Shown: positions 1 through 10,998, counted from the first letter of the stretch. The stretch: DNA of 64,000 nucleotides from Doryteuthis pealeii (GCA_023376005.1 CM042145.1:16457022-16521021), one strand, 5' to 3'. The notes: generated from the letters alone by a model not told the origin. Made by a program: numbers and translations.

Positions 1-1117
1 AGTATGACTAGTTTGAATTATTTATTAGGCATATTTACTTTTGTGTAATTTCTAATGGTCTTGTGATTAATTGTGATTTTTTAGTACTAATGGTAGATCG
101 CTAAATTTGATAAAAAGAAAACCAAAAAATACATTCAGGTATCCTAAAAGGAGAACCAGGTTGTATTAATGAATACTTGTACGAATTTTACAACATTACC
201 CTTGTCTAGTCTACCTTGTGAAAAAGATATACAAGTCAAGTGCGATAGTTAGGTTTAGTACATAGGGGTTAAGGATGTAAATATATCATTATGTAGTAAT
301 TTGTTTTACTATCTGGTCAGATTGTTCTCCTATTAAGAACTATAAGTTCTCTTGTGTGTCTCAAATTTTCGCAATAATTGAGACTTTGTATCTATTACAC
401 TTAGTGGTCATTGATAATTGATGGGAGTCTTCTGACTTATTGTGTATTCTCTGTTGTGATCCTGGTTGAACATATGGGATGTCTTTGATTGTTTGCTTCT
501 TCTTATGGTTAATAATTGATATATTATGTAATGTCTGCAATGCTGCCTTCTGGTCATTTTATAATCGATGGGGTTGCGGTGGTGCATGGTTCTATTATTA
601 CTGTTATTATTTATATTTAAGTTGTTAGTTGGGATATTTCAGTTAAGTATATGTATATGTATATATATATATCTTAGGTGTTGATTTGTCTGTGTTTAGA
701 AGGGCATGCGAGGATACTGGTGTCGTGTGAGTTCTGTTGTGTTTGGAAAATGTTAACCATGTATTCTTATTGTTTGGATTGTAATCTTTTCTCTTTTGGT
801 TATTATTTTGTTATTGCTGGTGATTTCTGTTTGTTTTTTTATGTTTATTGCATAATCGCATACTTAGAGATTATCTTGTTCAAATGTTTCATTATAGTCA
901 TAGAGTTCTGAAGAATTGTGATTCTTGTGTCTTATTTACCATTTCATTGGTCTGGTTGTGTAAATTACTCAATGCTAGTTTTTAGTAGTTATGTTCTAAG
1001 TGACTGATTCATCGAGTGAACGCTGAAATTGAAATTTAAAAGATCGGCTGAGTTCGTGATTTTCCATGTTGTCATTTTTTCACTGCCTTCAAAAAACAAC
1101 TTATTCAACTACAAATA
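1..1117. other. Unrecognised T/G-rich DNA
   Basis: No repeat, gene or RNA recognised. The + strand is visibly richer in T and G than in A and C over about 1 kb. A 77-codon frame at 678-911 has no recognisable domain and is probably chance in T-rich DNA. Confidence 0.5.
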
Positions 1118-1144
1118 ATGCTTCGAATATACTATAAAAACAAA

Positions 1145-1147
<3 letters not shown>

Positions 1148-1197
<50 letters not shown>
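1148..1197. repeat. (TA)n microsatellite
   Basis: About 24 TA dinucleotides followed by a short CA run. The 60-codon frame across it is microsatellite translation. Comparable TA tracts occur throughout the window. Confidence 0.95.
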
Positions 1198-1208
<11 letters not shown>

Positions 1209-1557
1209 TAACAAAGGTTAATAAACGAGAAATAACCAAAACAGAGGTTGGAAATGAAATGGAATGGAATGTTCATAACATTAACAAAATACAATACTAG
1301 CCAGTGACATCGAGAAGGTAAACCTCTGCTAGTGCTATAAGACTACTCAGTCAGCATAATACTCCCATATTTATGAGGATTGGGACATACCCATTAATGT
1401 TCATAGGTAGGGTATATAACACTATGGTAAACTGCCTTCATTTGGTTATGAATGTGGTAGAATTTCTCATTTTTTTAAAATTCTACTTACTATCTAAATT
1501 CTACTCAATACCATGAACTTGAAGATTTTTTTGATACTGTGCAAGTTCTTTCTAGCA

Positions 1558-1722
1558 TCTCTAGCACAGGGATCTGTGCGGTAAACTAAGGAGCTGATGG
1601 TATGTGTGATGCTCCGCTCCAGGCGCAAAAACAATTTCCTTGGTCTAACGGGGATAGACGCCCTTGCTGATTAGCCGATACCGACTTTAGGCCACCCCAA
1701 CAACTTTACTTACTTTACTTTT
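1558..1722 (+). mobile_element. SINE-A (tRNA-derived), 5'-truncated copy
   Basis: Body of a tRNA-derived SINE that recurs at least eight times here. Shared landmarks are a block reading CACAGGGATCTGTGC, a stretch CTCCTTGGTCTAGC and a terminal block GGCC...ACTTTACTTAC. This copy lacks the tRNA-like head that carries the polymerase III A and B boxes. Confidence 0.75.
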
Positions 1723-1919
1723 TTATTCAAGTCTTTAAGTAAGCCAGTAAGACAGTACTGGGTTACATGGTACTAGTAGCAGTGATAAATCACTTAAATG
1801 ACTGCACTCTGTCAACCATTGTGGCATTTCAAGAACATGACCTTTATCAAAACATTGGGCAATGAAAAAGAGTGAAGGGAGAATAGGTTCATGCCTATTC
1901 CAAGAAAAGAATAGACATT

Positions 1920-2090
1920 GTTTAACTCTTAACGTCCTATACCACCTCATTCCACCCGGCCAGAAGTCACAATCATTTTCCTAATCTGCCCCAAATGCTA
2001 GCCTTTGGTTAAATGGAATATTGAACCTTTAGAAGTCTTTGATTTTAAGGAAAATAACAGGTAACTTTAAATGAAAAGGCCATTTTTAGC
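1920..2090 (+). repeat. Repeat R13, copy 1
   Basis: About 165 bp including CACCTCATTCCACCCGGCCA; the reverse complement occurs at 34,985-35,150 with moderate divergence. No coding potential or terminal structure seen. Confidence 0.7.
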
Positions 2091-2249
2091 CATTTATTGA
2101 TAAATCCTTATAAGAATGAGGCTCTGGACTTGGAAAATTCTTAACAGGATGAAAATAAAATAAGTAGAGGTTTTTTCTCTGTGGCATTAGTAAGTCTAAA
2201 TAATGATAATGAAATAGGAGTTTTGACTAATGACAAAAGAGCCACATTA

Positions 2250-2460
2250 GTTTGAATTTGGAGTTTTCCTTCTCCAAGACTGGTTGAGCCCAGTCTGCCC
2301 TACTATTTACCCATAGTTAGAGGGAGAATAGTTGGATTTGTATATTTCCCAAGGGTATTAGCACTATATGAAATGCAAACAGCCTTGTCCAGGATTTGAA
2401 CTCATGTCACCGTGACGGTAACCATTACACCAGGTGGCTCTACAATAGACATCGTTTAGT
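2250..2460 (-). mobile_element. SINE-B (tRNA-derived), copy 1
   Basis: Antisense copy of the commonest SINE here. On its sense strand the family runs: tRNA-like head with A-box-like GTGTAATGGTTAG and B-box-like GAGTTCAAATCC, then GCTAATACCCTTGGGAAAGG, CAGACTGGGCTCTTTAACC, and a tail ending GAGGGGTTGGTAAATATATA. The B-box-like block is at 2395-2408 as its complement. Confidence 0.8.
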
Positions 2461-2504
2461 AAAATGAAATAAGTAAAAGGGATTTTTGTCTCTGTTATAT
2501 ACGT

Positions 2505-3114
2505 AATCCAAGTCTGAACCTTTCACCCAACATAAACAGATACTTCAACTAATTAATACATAAAAAATGGCATTAGTAAGTTTAAAATGGACTGTTTAGT
2601 AAAATGAAATAAGTAGAAGGGATTTTTGTCTGTTAGTCTTATTATGTTCATAATCCAAGTCTGAACCTTCTACCCAACATAAACAGGTACCTCAACTAGT
2701 TAATATATAAAAAATATAACATTAAATTACCCACACACACACAGAGTTAATATTTATAACAATAACCTTCTACCCAACACAAACAGGTATTTCAACTAGT
2801 TAATATATAATAATATAACATTAAATTACACACACACACAGAGTTAATATTTATAACAATAATCTTCTACCCAACATAAACAGGTACCTCAACTAGTTAA
2901 TATATAAAATATAGCCTTAAATTATACACACACACACAGTTAATATTTATAACAATAATCTTCTACCCAACATAAACAGGTACCTCAACTAGTTAATATA
3001 TAAAAATATAGCCTCAAATTATACACACACACACAGTTAATATTTATAACAATAATCTTCTACCCAACATAAACAGGTACCTCAACTAGTTGATATATAA
3101 AAATATAGCCTTAA

Positions 3115-3153
<39 letters not shown>

Positions 3154-3180
3154 AATATTTATAACAATAATTATGTTCTT
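2505..3180. repeat. Minisatellite, ~97-bp unit, about 6 copies
   Basis: Tandem units contain ACCCAACATAAACAGGTACC, CTCAACTAGTTAATATATAA, a (CA)n stretch and GTTAATATTTATAACAATAA. The first unit (about 2520) is divergent, later ones are near-identical, and the last has an expanded (CA)n. Confidence 0.9.
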
Positions 3181-3751
3181 TGTTGCTTAAATTTCTTAAG
3201 ATGAAGCATTTTCATTATCCTTCATTTCAGACAAGTTTATCTTCATTTACTGATGCATGTTGCTTTCTTAATGATCATAGAATTTCAAATGACATAAGCC
3301 ACACAATAAATGAATAAAAAAAAAGATTAAAAAAAGCCACACAATATAAAACATTAGTCTGAAATTAATGCTAATTTAATTCTTCTCACAAATAAGATTC
3401 TAATAAACTTTCAACATGAACTGATTCTTTCTCCTTGAACAATGGAAGACGTGTACAATACTCATGCAGGAAATAAATGCAGTGGGGTAATTTATTGTGG
3501 AAAGTTCCGGATCAAATAACAGACAGACATCGCATTGAATATGTAGATAGTGGAAAGACTTGCCGAACAAAAACGCATCAATATTCATCCATGCGTAACA
3601 GTCATATACAATAAATTGACAAAGATATTTATTTATATGCAGACATGGATACAAGACATGTCCTTTTGCTCAATAAGTCAGACAGGCTTAATAAATATAC
3701 GTCAGAATCTGTACATATCAACAGAAACACAATATATATAATGTATATATT

Positions 3752-4032
3752 TACCAACCCCTCCACACGAGTAGGATGTGACACAAGATCAATTTCTTAA
3801 GCGGAGTTTAATTGTGAATTCAGAGTTTTCCTTCTCATACATTGGTTGTCCAACCAAAGTTAAAGAGCCCAGTCTGCTCTAGTATTTACCCATAGCTGGA
3901 GAGAGAATAGTTGGATGCATACCTTTCCCAAGGGTATTAGCACAATGTGAAAAGCAAACAGGTTCATCCAGCATTTGAACTCGAGTCACCAGGTCCATTT
4001 CTTATGATGATAACCAGTATAGAACAATCGCC
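3752..4032 (-). mobile_element. SINE-B, near full length
   Basis: Antisense copy from the tail (ACCAACCCCTCCACACGAG, complement of the consensus 3' end) to the tRNA-like head near 4,030. The consensus TA tail falls in the TA-rich stretch just left of it. Confidence 0.85.
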
Positions 4033-4045
4033 TTCATTCAATATT

Positions 4046-4089
<44 letters not shown>

Positions 4090-4099
4090 AGGTAATACA

Positions 4100-4369
4100 A
4101 GTATTTAGCTTGTACCCCATGTATACAGGTTAGACACAAGGCCCTATTAATGTGGGACCACACACAAGCCGAGACTCATGGGTGGCGGGTAAAAAGTTGC
4201 GTTGATCCCATCGGCATTCCCCCAAAAGGGGGTGCCTCAGGCACTGGGTAATAAACCCAGCCCTGCCCCTTTAAATCAATGGGGCAGGTATTGCCTGGAG
4301 GGAAAGCCCTCTGGGATCAACGCTGTTAATTGTAGCCACGGTCCCCAACCCGAGGGACGGATCTACATA
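4100..4369. mobile_element. GC-rich structured insertion with 14-bp target duplication
   Basis: A 270-bp insert is flanked by perfect 14-bp direct repeats GTGTAGGTAATACA at 4086-4099 and 4370-4383, which indicates LINE-type retroposition. It is far more GC-rich than its surroundings. A perfect 12-bp stem (4199-4210 with 4312-4323) encloses hairpins at 4219-4232 (CCCCC/GGGGG), 4233-4243, 4244-4260 (CTGGGT/ACCCAG), 4263-4287 (CTGCCCC/GGGGCAG) and 4299-4310. I do not recognise it as tRNA, 5S, 7SL or snRNA. It could be a SINE derived from a structured RNA or a structured LINE end. Confidence 0.75.
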
Positions 4370-4454
4370 GTGTAGGTAATACATATAAGATAATTTTTTA
4401 ATTAAGTTCAATTGTGATTATAAAAAAACTTTTCAGAAAATTAGAATTAAAATT

Positions 4455-4550
4455 TTTCATTTACTGCTACTACTACTACTACTATTACATTATAATTGTT
4501 TGTAGCATTATTATTATTACTACTATTATGATTATTATTATTATTATCAT
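4455..4550. repeat. Trinucleotide tract (ACT/ATT)
   Basis: Imperfect runs of CTA and ATT. The asparagine-rich frame on the minus strand is an artefact of it. Confidence 0.85.
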
Positions 4551-4752
4551 TTCCTGGAGTTTCTGCTTGATATAATCTTAAGTGAATTTTCCACCTGAAA
4601 TAAATCAATGTTTTTAGGAATTTATTCAACATATTAGATTGAAAAGGTCTTTCTAAGTTTGGGAGAACAATCTTTTATATTTCCTATCAACTCTTTGGCA
4701 ATTTCAAATCTGTAAGATCATTTTGCTGGTCTGTACATGTGTGTGTGTGTAC

Positions 4753-4754
<2 letters not shown>

Positions 4755-4832
<78 letters not shown>
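4755..4832. repeat. Compound (TA)n(TG)n microsatellite
   Basis: About 52 bp of TA followed by about 25 bp of TG. Confidence 0.95.
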
Positions 4833-4914
4833 AAGAAAAAGTGGAAGTGAATCCGACAGTATGTAATATTGTAAAAAATTTAAAAAACCCAAATTTATAA
4901 ACAAATAATGTTTA

Positions 4915-4972
4915 TTTCGCCTACGCTGCAGTGTTTCGATCTTTTTCGATAGATCTTCATCAGGGCTTTCGT
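4915..4972 (-). ncRNA. Hammerhead-ribozyme-like motif E
   Basis: Minus strand: CUGAUGA (4957-4963), an extra A, stem II GAUCU/AGAUC, then GAAA (4934-4937). Stem III is weak (AC/GU around palindromic CUGCAG), giving a GUA cleavage triplet; stem I is GGC with GCC (3 bp). The core is canonical apart from the extra A. Probably a decayed type I hammerhead of a Penelope-like element or retrozyme. Confidence 0.5.
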
Positions 4973-5077
4973 TAGTTTGAGGAAAAATAAATTATTACTA
5001 AAGATAAGAAGTCTGCGATCCTCTGTTTCTTTACGGTCGATCTTGAAATGTGTGAGAGAAAGAAAAATATATATATA

Positions 5078-5116
<39 letters not shown>

Positions 5117-5270
5117 TGAAATCATTTGGATTGAAACTATGGTAGACCCTTAACGCTTTTCCTCTACAAATATTACTAATATTATTACTCTGTTTTTAAT
5201 ATATTGAGCACTTTTGGATAATCTACTGATGCCACTGCAACAGAAAAGTTAAAGCGACAATTGGATAATA

Positions 5271-5302
<32 letters not shown>

Positions 5303-5639
5303 AAATCATGAATCAGAAATTTAACAACCGAATGAGGGATGTGTTTTTACTAGTCTCCTCCATAGAAACATGTTGATATGGAAGAGACTTTATTTATATG
5401 CAAATTATACAGAATTCATTCCAGAAAAAAAAAAGCATAGTGACAGTAGAAATAATATCATTTGGTAATAACATATTCAGTTGGACACATGGCCTAGTGG
5501 ATAAGGTAGTTAGGTTAAGTTCTAAGTGACAGTTATCTCTGGATCCTAAGTTCAATCCTGAGTAGAGGCATTTAGAAAAATAATTAACACAACTCCTACC
5601 CCAGCTATGGTTAGCGGAATGAGAACAGGATACCCCGTG

Positions 5640-5850
5640 GACTAAATAAAGGGTTAGGTTCAAAGTTCCGTGATGGCTCCCGATTACGACAAGAAAGTTC
5701 CAGAGTTCGAAAAGAAGGTTCCAGGGTCTGAGAAGGTTCCCGAGTCCGACAAGAAATACCTGAAGAAGGCCGGAGGGCATATCGGCCGAAACGTTGTACA
5801 AATAATAATGAAGATGGGGACAATAGTCCGAATAACGCAGATAATACTAA
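5640..5850 (+). repeat. Repeat R6, copy 1 (mini-ORF with hammerhead-like core)
   Basis: One of four copies (others at 30.2, 34.7 and 35.3 kb). It starts with a short ATG frame reading MAPDYDKKVPEFEKKVP, built from variable numbers of K/V/P/E/F units of about 24 bp. Next comes CUGAAGA (5760-5766), a GGCCG/CGGCC hairpin and GAAA (5788-5791), the core layout of a hammerhead ribozyme with an extra A before stem II. No known protein family recognised. The repeated frame could be coding or just a tandem repeat. Confidence 0.7.
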
Positions 5851-6002
5851 CATATTCATGTTTGTCATTTTTATCTCAGTATTTTAGTCAGTGTTACACC
5901 TATATTGTTCAGCAGAACTATGGTCTTCTTAGTTCTTGTTTTATCAAATTCTTCCTAAGGAATACTTCATAGATAATTTAAACCATCCGCCTACACTCGA
6001 AA

Positions 6003-6194
6003 ATGTTGGTTGGTTGGTTAGTTTTGCAGTATGTTATCAATTGTTGGGTTATTTAATGCTAAAGTCAGGTTTTTTTTCTTTTCATTTCTTTTTTTTTTGG
6101 CAAGCAACTATATGATTTCAAGTAACTAATGACAATCATTTTGTAAACTATTATAGCTGCAGGTAACTATTCTAAATAAAATTATTTACAGTTA
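6003..6194 (+). repeat. Repeat R3, left part (split by a Helitron)
   Basis: R3 is a dispersed ~400-bp repeat with about nine copies here. Its start resembles GGTTGGTTTTATGGCATATC. This part ends exactly where a Helitron-like element begins, and 6048-6194 is repeated on the other side of that element. Confidence 0.7.
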
Positions 6195-6817
6195 CTAGCA
6201 AGTATATGCACCCTCCGGGTGCAAGTATTTAAGTTTTAATGTAATAAAATATTGTATTAAATTAGAAAGGCTAATGAAACTAAATAATAATGCAGATAAA
6301 AAGATTTGAAACAGAGGGAGCATAATCGAAAAAATAGAACAATTGAAACTTACTCTTCCATCACTCTCGTCTTTCATTGTTATTTTTTCTAATTCAAGTA
6401 TTTAGTTAAAATAGGAAGTAAAGAATAAAATTACTGTTATTTTTTCTTGTTAATGGATTTCTTTTAAGATTCATTGAAGAGATTTTTGCTTATATTCATT
6501 AAGATAAAACCAAACAATTAGAAATCAATAATACTAAGCACGTATTTATTAAAATCATATTTTTAATATCAATATGCAAATTAGCCTTCCCGTTCACACT
6601 GTAAACCGCTATTTTGTTGTATATATAAATACATGTTGTTAGTATGTTGATATGGTTAACAGTATTAATAATGTAAAACAATTTTATTAATAACTGTGGT
6701 TAAAATAAAAATAAAATCATGGAGAATGTGATGTCAATAACTAAGGGAACTGTGACTTGAGTAGTGATAGAGTTTCGGTTACAGACAGAAAAACACACAA
6801 TCTCCATTATAATAAGA
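6195..6817 (-). mobile_element. Non-autonomous Helitron-like element H1
   Basis: On the minus strand it starts TCTTATTATAATGGAGATTG preceded by A and ends CTAG followed by T. A GCACCC/GGGTGC hairpin lies about 10 nt before the 3' end. These are the family hallmarks of Helitrons (5' TC, 3' hairpin and CTRR, insertion between A and T, no target duplication). No Rep/helicase coding sequence is present. A 60-codon frame ends at the terminal TAG and recurs in H2. Confidence 0.85.
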
Positions 6818-7215
6818 TATAGTATCAAGTATTATTTAATGCCAAAGTCAGTCTTTTTTTTCTTTTTTTTCCCCAAGCAATTATATAGTTTCAAGTAACT
6901 AATTACAATCATTTGTAAACTATTATAACTTCAAATAACTATTCTTAGTACAAGTAATTTACACACAGTTATATAATATCAAGTATTTCTATCTAATGCA
7001 AATAATTTTCAAACAGATCTATTTGTTCTATAGATGGGACACTAATAGGTACTACCACTCCAGGTCAGAGTAAACCTGGGAATAATGACAATGAAGTGGT
7101 ACTTCACACTACCTGATCTCCTGAACTAGAGCCTCACCGTCAGACTCATATGCAGTTTAGTGTTATACTCAGGACAAACCATGGGGTGAGGGACTGGAGA
7201 TACAGTTAGCATATT
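6818..7215 (+). repeat. Repeat R3, right part
   Basis: Continues R3 beyond the Helitron: 6834-6977 repeats the 147 bp just left of it, followed by the R3 core with TAGATGGGACACTAATAGG and TACTACCACTCCAGGTCAGA. Confidence 0.75.
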
Positions 7216-7379
7216 CTAAGCCCCACCTACAGGGCAATAAGTACAAGTCACTAATCACTATCATCATATTGGCATGGTTTCTGAGAAAATACTAACATCA
7301 GATTTAATGACCACTTTCACATGACTTTTTATTACTGATTATGATGTAATTGCTAACATATTTGACTGTGACATCATAG

Positions 7380-7438
7380 TAAGTGAGTTTGAACTCCAGT
7401 CATGCAATTACATTCACTTTCATACTAATACCCTTGGG
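7380..7438 (+). mobile_element. SINE-B, left half (interrupted)
   Basis: Contains the B-box region and ends at CTAATACCCTTGGGG. The SINE resumes at 8,414 (CCCTTGGAAAGGTATGAAT), so it was split by the intervening element. Confidence 0.75.
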
Positions 7439-8413
7439 GTAGGGCTCGACATTAATGCCGTCCCGTCTGTTGTATACCCTTTCTTTCCTTACTTCTATTC
7501 TTCTGCTGTTCATCTTTTTTATCTTACGTTCTTCTCCTAGCGTCTCTTCTAACGTCTAGTGTCTGGACTTGGTCTTGGTGGTTGGTCGCACTTAATTTAT
7601 TTCTTCTAGGTCAGTCTTGTTACCAAGACACTCATCAACCACAAAACCATGTTACTTTCATAAGCTTTTATTTACTTAAGTAAACATTTCATGCAACTAA
7701 CATAACGCGCGTATGCAGTGAGCTCCAGTTAAGGCAGTACATCTTCTCTGCCTGACGTCCTAACTGAAACTGAGGACCCAACCAGGTCCCACGTGACTTC
7801 ACATATTTCGCGGGATTTCTGTAATATTCCATGGAAAGTCCCGCCCATGATATGAAAAGGGGCCATCCCTTCAGAAATACAGGGAGTTGACAATCTTATG
7901 CAACTGCATAGATTATGTAACACTGTCGTCCCGGGACAATTAATTTGTCATCTGGGACAGTTTGCCGGGGACGGTAAAATTTTTCCTAAAAGTTAGTACT
8001 ACATTCCAATAATGGCCGTCCAGTGATTGCTGACCTCAAAATGAGGCTACAGCACCGCAGGTCTATTCTCAAAGCCATGTAATGAATAATGGTGGAGGGA
8101 GATAGTTTAAAAGGACCGAATTATGTACTACTAACCTTACTCAGGGTAACTTAAAGTAAAAAAGTTTTTTTTTTTTTTTTTAGCTCAAAACACACTAGGA
8201 AATGGATTTTTTGTCCAAATATCCAGAATAATCACTGCTTCAGCTTTTCTTAATGTTTTATTACGTGTTATTATGCTACTGATGACTCACAAGTATAGAT
8301 GATGCTAATGAATTAAACAAAAATATTTTGATTTTGGGACGGTCCAAACCCCATTCGGACGGTTGATAATTTTTGTTCGGGGATGTCATGAAAAAAGTTA
8401 GTGTCGGGGCCTG
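7439..8413. mobile_element. hAT-like non-autonomous transposon (975 bp)
   Basis: Inserted into a SINE-B with an approximate 8-bp duplication (CCCTTGGG 7431-7438, CCCTTGGA 8414-8421). Terminal inverted repeats are imperfect: TAGGGCTCGACATTAA at the left, CAGGCCCCGACACTAA as the complement of the right end. An 8-bp TSD and CAGGG-type ends fit the hAT superfamily. No transposase reading frame seen; a 64-codon minus-strand frame at 7729-7923 is unrecognised. Confidence 0.65.
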
Positions 8414-8485
8414 CCCTTGGAAAGGTATGAATACCCTCATCCCTCCAGCTAAGGGTTAAATAGTACGACTACTGTTCTTCTACAA
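8414..8485 (+). mobile_element. SINE-B, right half (interrupted)
   Basis: Carries the post-insertion part (GGTATGAATACC, CCTCCAGCTAAGGG, TAAATAGTA) of the SINE split at 7,438. Confidence 0.7.
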
Positions 8486-8692
8486 GGATGGCCTTTTAAA
8501 CTGAAGTAATAAATTGTCTTTTATTATTTGTTACCAATCTAATATTTTTTCTTATTTTTATAAATAAACAGTTGTTTTGTTGTTTCCATTTTCTGCCTTG
8601 AAACTAGAAACAAACTTGAACATTTTTTTAGAAAACATCTTGGCAATTTAAGGAAGTAAGCTAAGTTGTGGCTTTTCCATTTGTGTATTTTA

Positions 8693-8880
8693 TATTTGTT
8701 TATACAGAAGTTTAAGAAAACCTTTCATTAAAATTTTATATCACTTATGAGGTTCTTATAATGCGCACTTTTTTGCTGGGTTAGGGTTACATCTATCTAT
8801 ATAAAAGTCAATATATTTGTTTTGTTCACCTGAACGTGTCTTGTTGATACAAACAGAAAGAGAGGAAGGGAGCACTTGGT
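8693..8880 (+). repeat. Repeat R12, copy 1
   Basis: About 190 bp including GCTGGGTTAGGGTTACATCT and GTTCACCTGAACGTGTCTTG, repeated in the same orientation at 9,895-10,100. A short R3 fragment follows at 8,880-8,945. Confidence 0.8.
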
Positions 8881-9183
8881 TGTTTTGTTTTATGGCATAT
8901 CAACCTTCTTGGGTCATTTAATGCTGAATCAAGTCATTTTTGATAAATAATATCAAGGGTAAGAATTTGGTAGTCAAAGATTTAGAATGTTCATTGGCTA
9001 AAAGGAAATTAGTTTATGCGTATTTGATCATTATATTATGATTCACAGGCAAACCTGGGAACTTAGATGACCCATGAATCTGTTGAATTCCTACAGTAAA
9101 AGATGTCCCTGATGATAGTGATGCTTCTATTCCTGAAGGATTCTAATTAGCATTTTATAGTTATCACTTTCGTATTGAGAATA

Positions 9184-9412
9184 TGGAGGCGTGTGGCATA
9201 ATGGTTAGTCGTGGGAAATGGACTTGCTGACCCGAGTTCAAATCCTAGACAAGGCTGATTGCATTTCACATAGCGCTAATATCCTTGGGAAAGGTATGAA
9301 TCAATATATTCTCCCTCCAGCTATGGGTAAAATAGTAGGGCAAACTGGGCTTTTTAACCTTGGATAGGTAACCAGTCTAGGAGAAGGAAAAACTTAGAAT
9401 TTGAAAAACCTG
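9184..9412 (+). mobile_element. SINE-B, copy with clear tRNA-like head
   Basis: The head reads GTGTGGCATAATGGTTAG with B-box-like GAGTTCAAATCC at 9234-9245. The body is intact through AACCAGTCTAGGAGAAGG and the 3' tail is missing. It splits an older repeat whose halves lie at 9,040-9,180 and 9,640-9,760 (related to 15,765-16,030 and 59,268-59,465). Confidence 0.85.
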
Positions 9413-9894
9413 AGATCAGTTCTTGATTGGTTTTTGGCATTCCTTGTTCACCAATTCTTTTCTATTGACTTTGCCAAAAAAGTGTGGATGGTCCAACACA
9501 AGCCTTCACCACTATAAACAAAACACTGTGTGGGTTGTCCACTGGATGAACCCTCATGCATTGAAATTGACGAGAGAGTCCATTGAGAATATAGATGATT
9601 AAAATATGATGTTCAGCATAGATGTAAACTCTCACAAAATTCTCTTTTAATTTCAAATTGAACAGAAAAATGCTTTATTCTCTAAGTATAAACATTTTAA
9701 ATGCATTGTTCTAATAAAAATCTTACAATGTTTTCCTGTGGGTTTTTTTTGTGTGTGCTGGGGTACCATTACGAATTGATAATTAAATTTTTTAGTAATT
9801 TAATGAAATTGGTTCAAAATTCTGTAAAATTCAAACATTGCAAAAGATTATTGATTTCTTGGTGAAATGATTGATCAAATTTACAGTTCATCCC

Positions 9895-10100
9895 ACAAAA
9901 ATCATTTATATTCGTTTGTACTGAAGTTTAAGAAAACCTTTCATTAAAATTGTATATTACTTATTTAGGTTTTTATAATGTGCAATTTTTGCTGGGTTAG
10001 GGTTACATCTATATAATATATAAATTCAATGTATTTTATTCTGTTCACCTGAAGGTGTCTTGCTGATACAAACAGAAAAAGAAGAAAGGAGCACTTGAAC
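9895..10100 (+). repeat. Repeat R12, copy 2
   Basis: Direct repeat of 8,693-8,880, with small indels. Confidence 0.8.
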
Positions 10101-10284
10101 ACACTGACATAATATTCTCTGTTGAGTTTAAGATAAGGCCATGTGTGTTTGTGTGTTCTCTAGTACAATCACTAATATAACTACAACTATTAATACTACT
10201 GCTACTACAATTGGATAACAATTTTAGGGCTTGCCTTTTCTTTTTTTTTCTCTCTAATCTTTATAGAAAAAAAGTAAAAATCTT

Positions 10285-10470
10285 TTTTTGTTGGTTCATT
10301 TTTTCATATCTCATAAAATAAAATAGGGGTGGGGTAGACCTCGTAAAAAATATTTCCCCTAATATATTTTAGGAAAAAACTATTTCATACATATTTTCAT
10401 CAAAAGGTAAGCAATCCTAAAAATTTTCGTGAAAATCGGACCATTAATTCATTTTCATATAATTTAAAAA
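10285..10470 (-). repeat. Fragment related to Helitron-like element H4
   Basis: The reverse complement of 56,170-56,350 (inside H4) shares blocks such as TTTCCCCTAATATATTTTAG and a GGTGGGG(T)AGACCT stretch. Termini are not identifiable, so this is a fragment. Confidence 0.55.
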
Positions 10471-10998
10471 AAAAAAATTGTCATAACTTATTTTTGGCTA
10501 TGTTAAATTTCAATTGATTTAACAATGCAAAAATGTAAACATTGTTTTTCAATCATAATTTTCATTATTTCCGTAAACTGAATTTTTTTTTGGTACTCTT
10601 CGCGGAGAACCATGCCGGCCTCCTGCCTCAAAAATCGCTAGACGGTGGCTGCTAAAAAACAAACACCAGTTACGATTGAAGTCCGTAGCTGAAGCGGTGT
10701 CACTTGAAAAAAAAAAAAAAGGTTAAGGGTTAGGGTTGGGGTTAGTTTAATGGGAAAATAAATAATTTGGGCTCTGTTTTTTCTGGGTCACCCTGTATAC
10801 AAAACTTAATCTTAACTAGAGTTGGTTAGGGTTGGGGTTGGGTTTTTCGGGAAAAATGCCCTAAGTTGGTTGGGGTTTTTTTTTGGGGGGGGGTACACAG
10901 AAGCAGGGATAATTTTCTTCATTTTTAATTTAGAATAAGTTTATATTTTAATAGCAATACTAATTCATTGGATTAGTCACTCAATTTTTAAAAAATAA

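Noticed and set aside
678..911. Nuclear copy of mitochondrial DNA suggested by T/G strand skew
   Set aside because: No mitochondrial protein, rRNA or tRNA could be recognised in any frame.
2505..3180. CRISPR-like array
   Set aside because: Unit and spacer are both repeated, so it is a plain minisatellite in eukaryotic DNA.
10718..10860. TTAGGG-like runs (GGTTAGGGTTGGGGTTAG)
   Set aside because: Only a few degenerate units, not a telomeric array.
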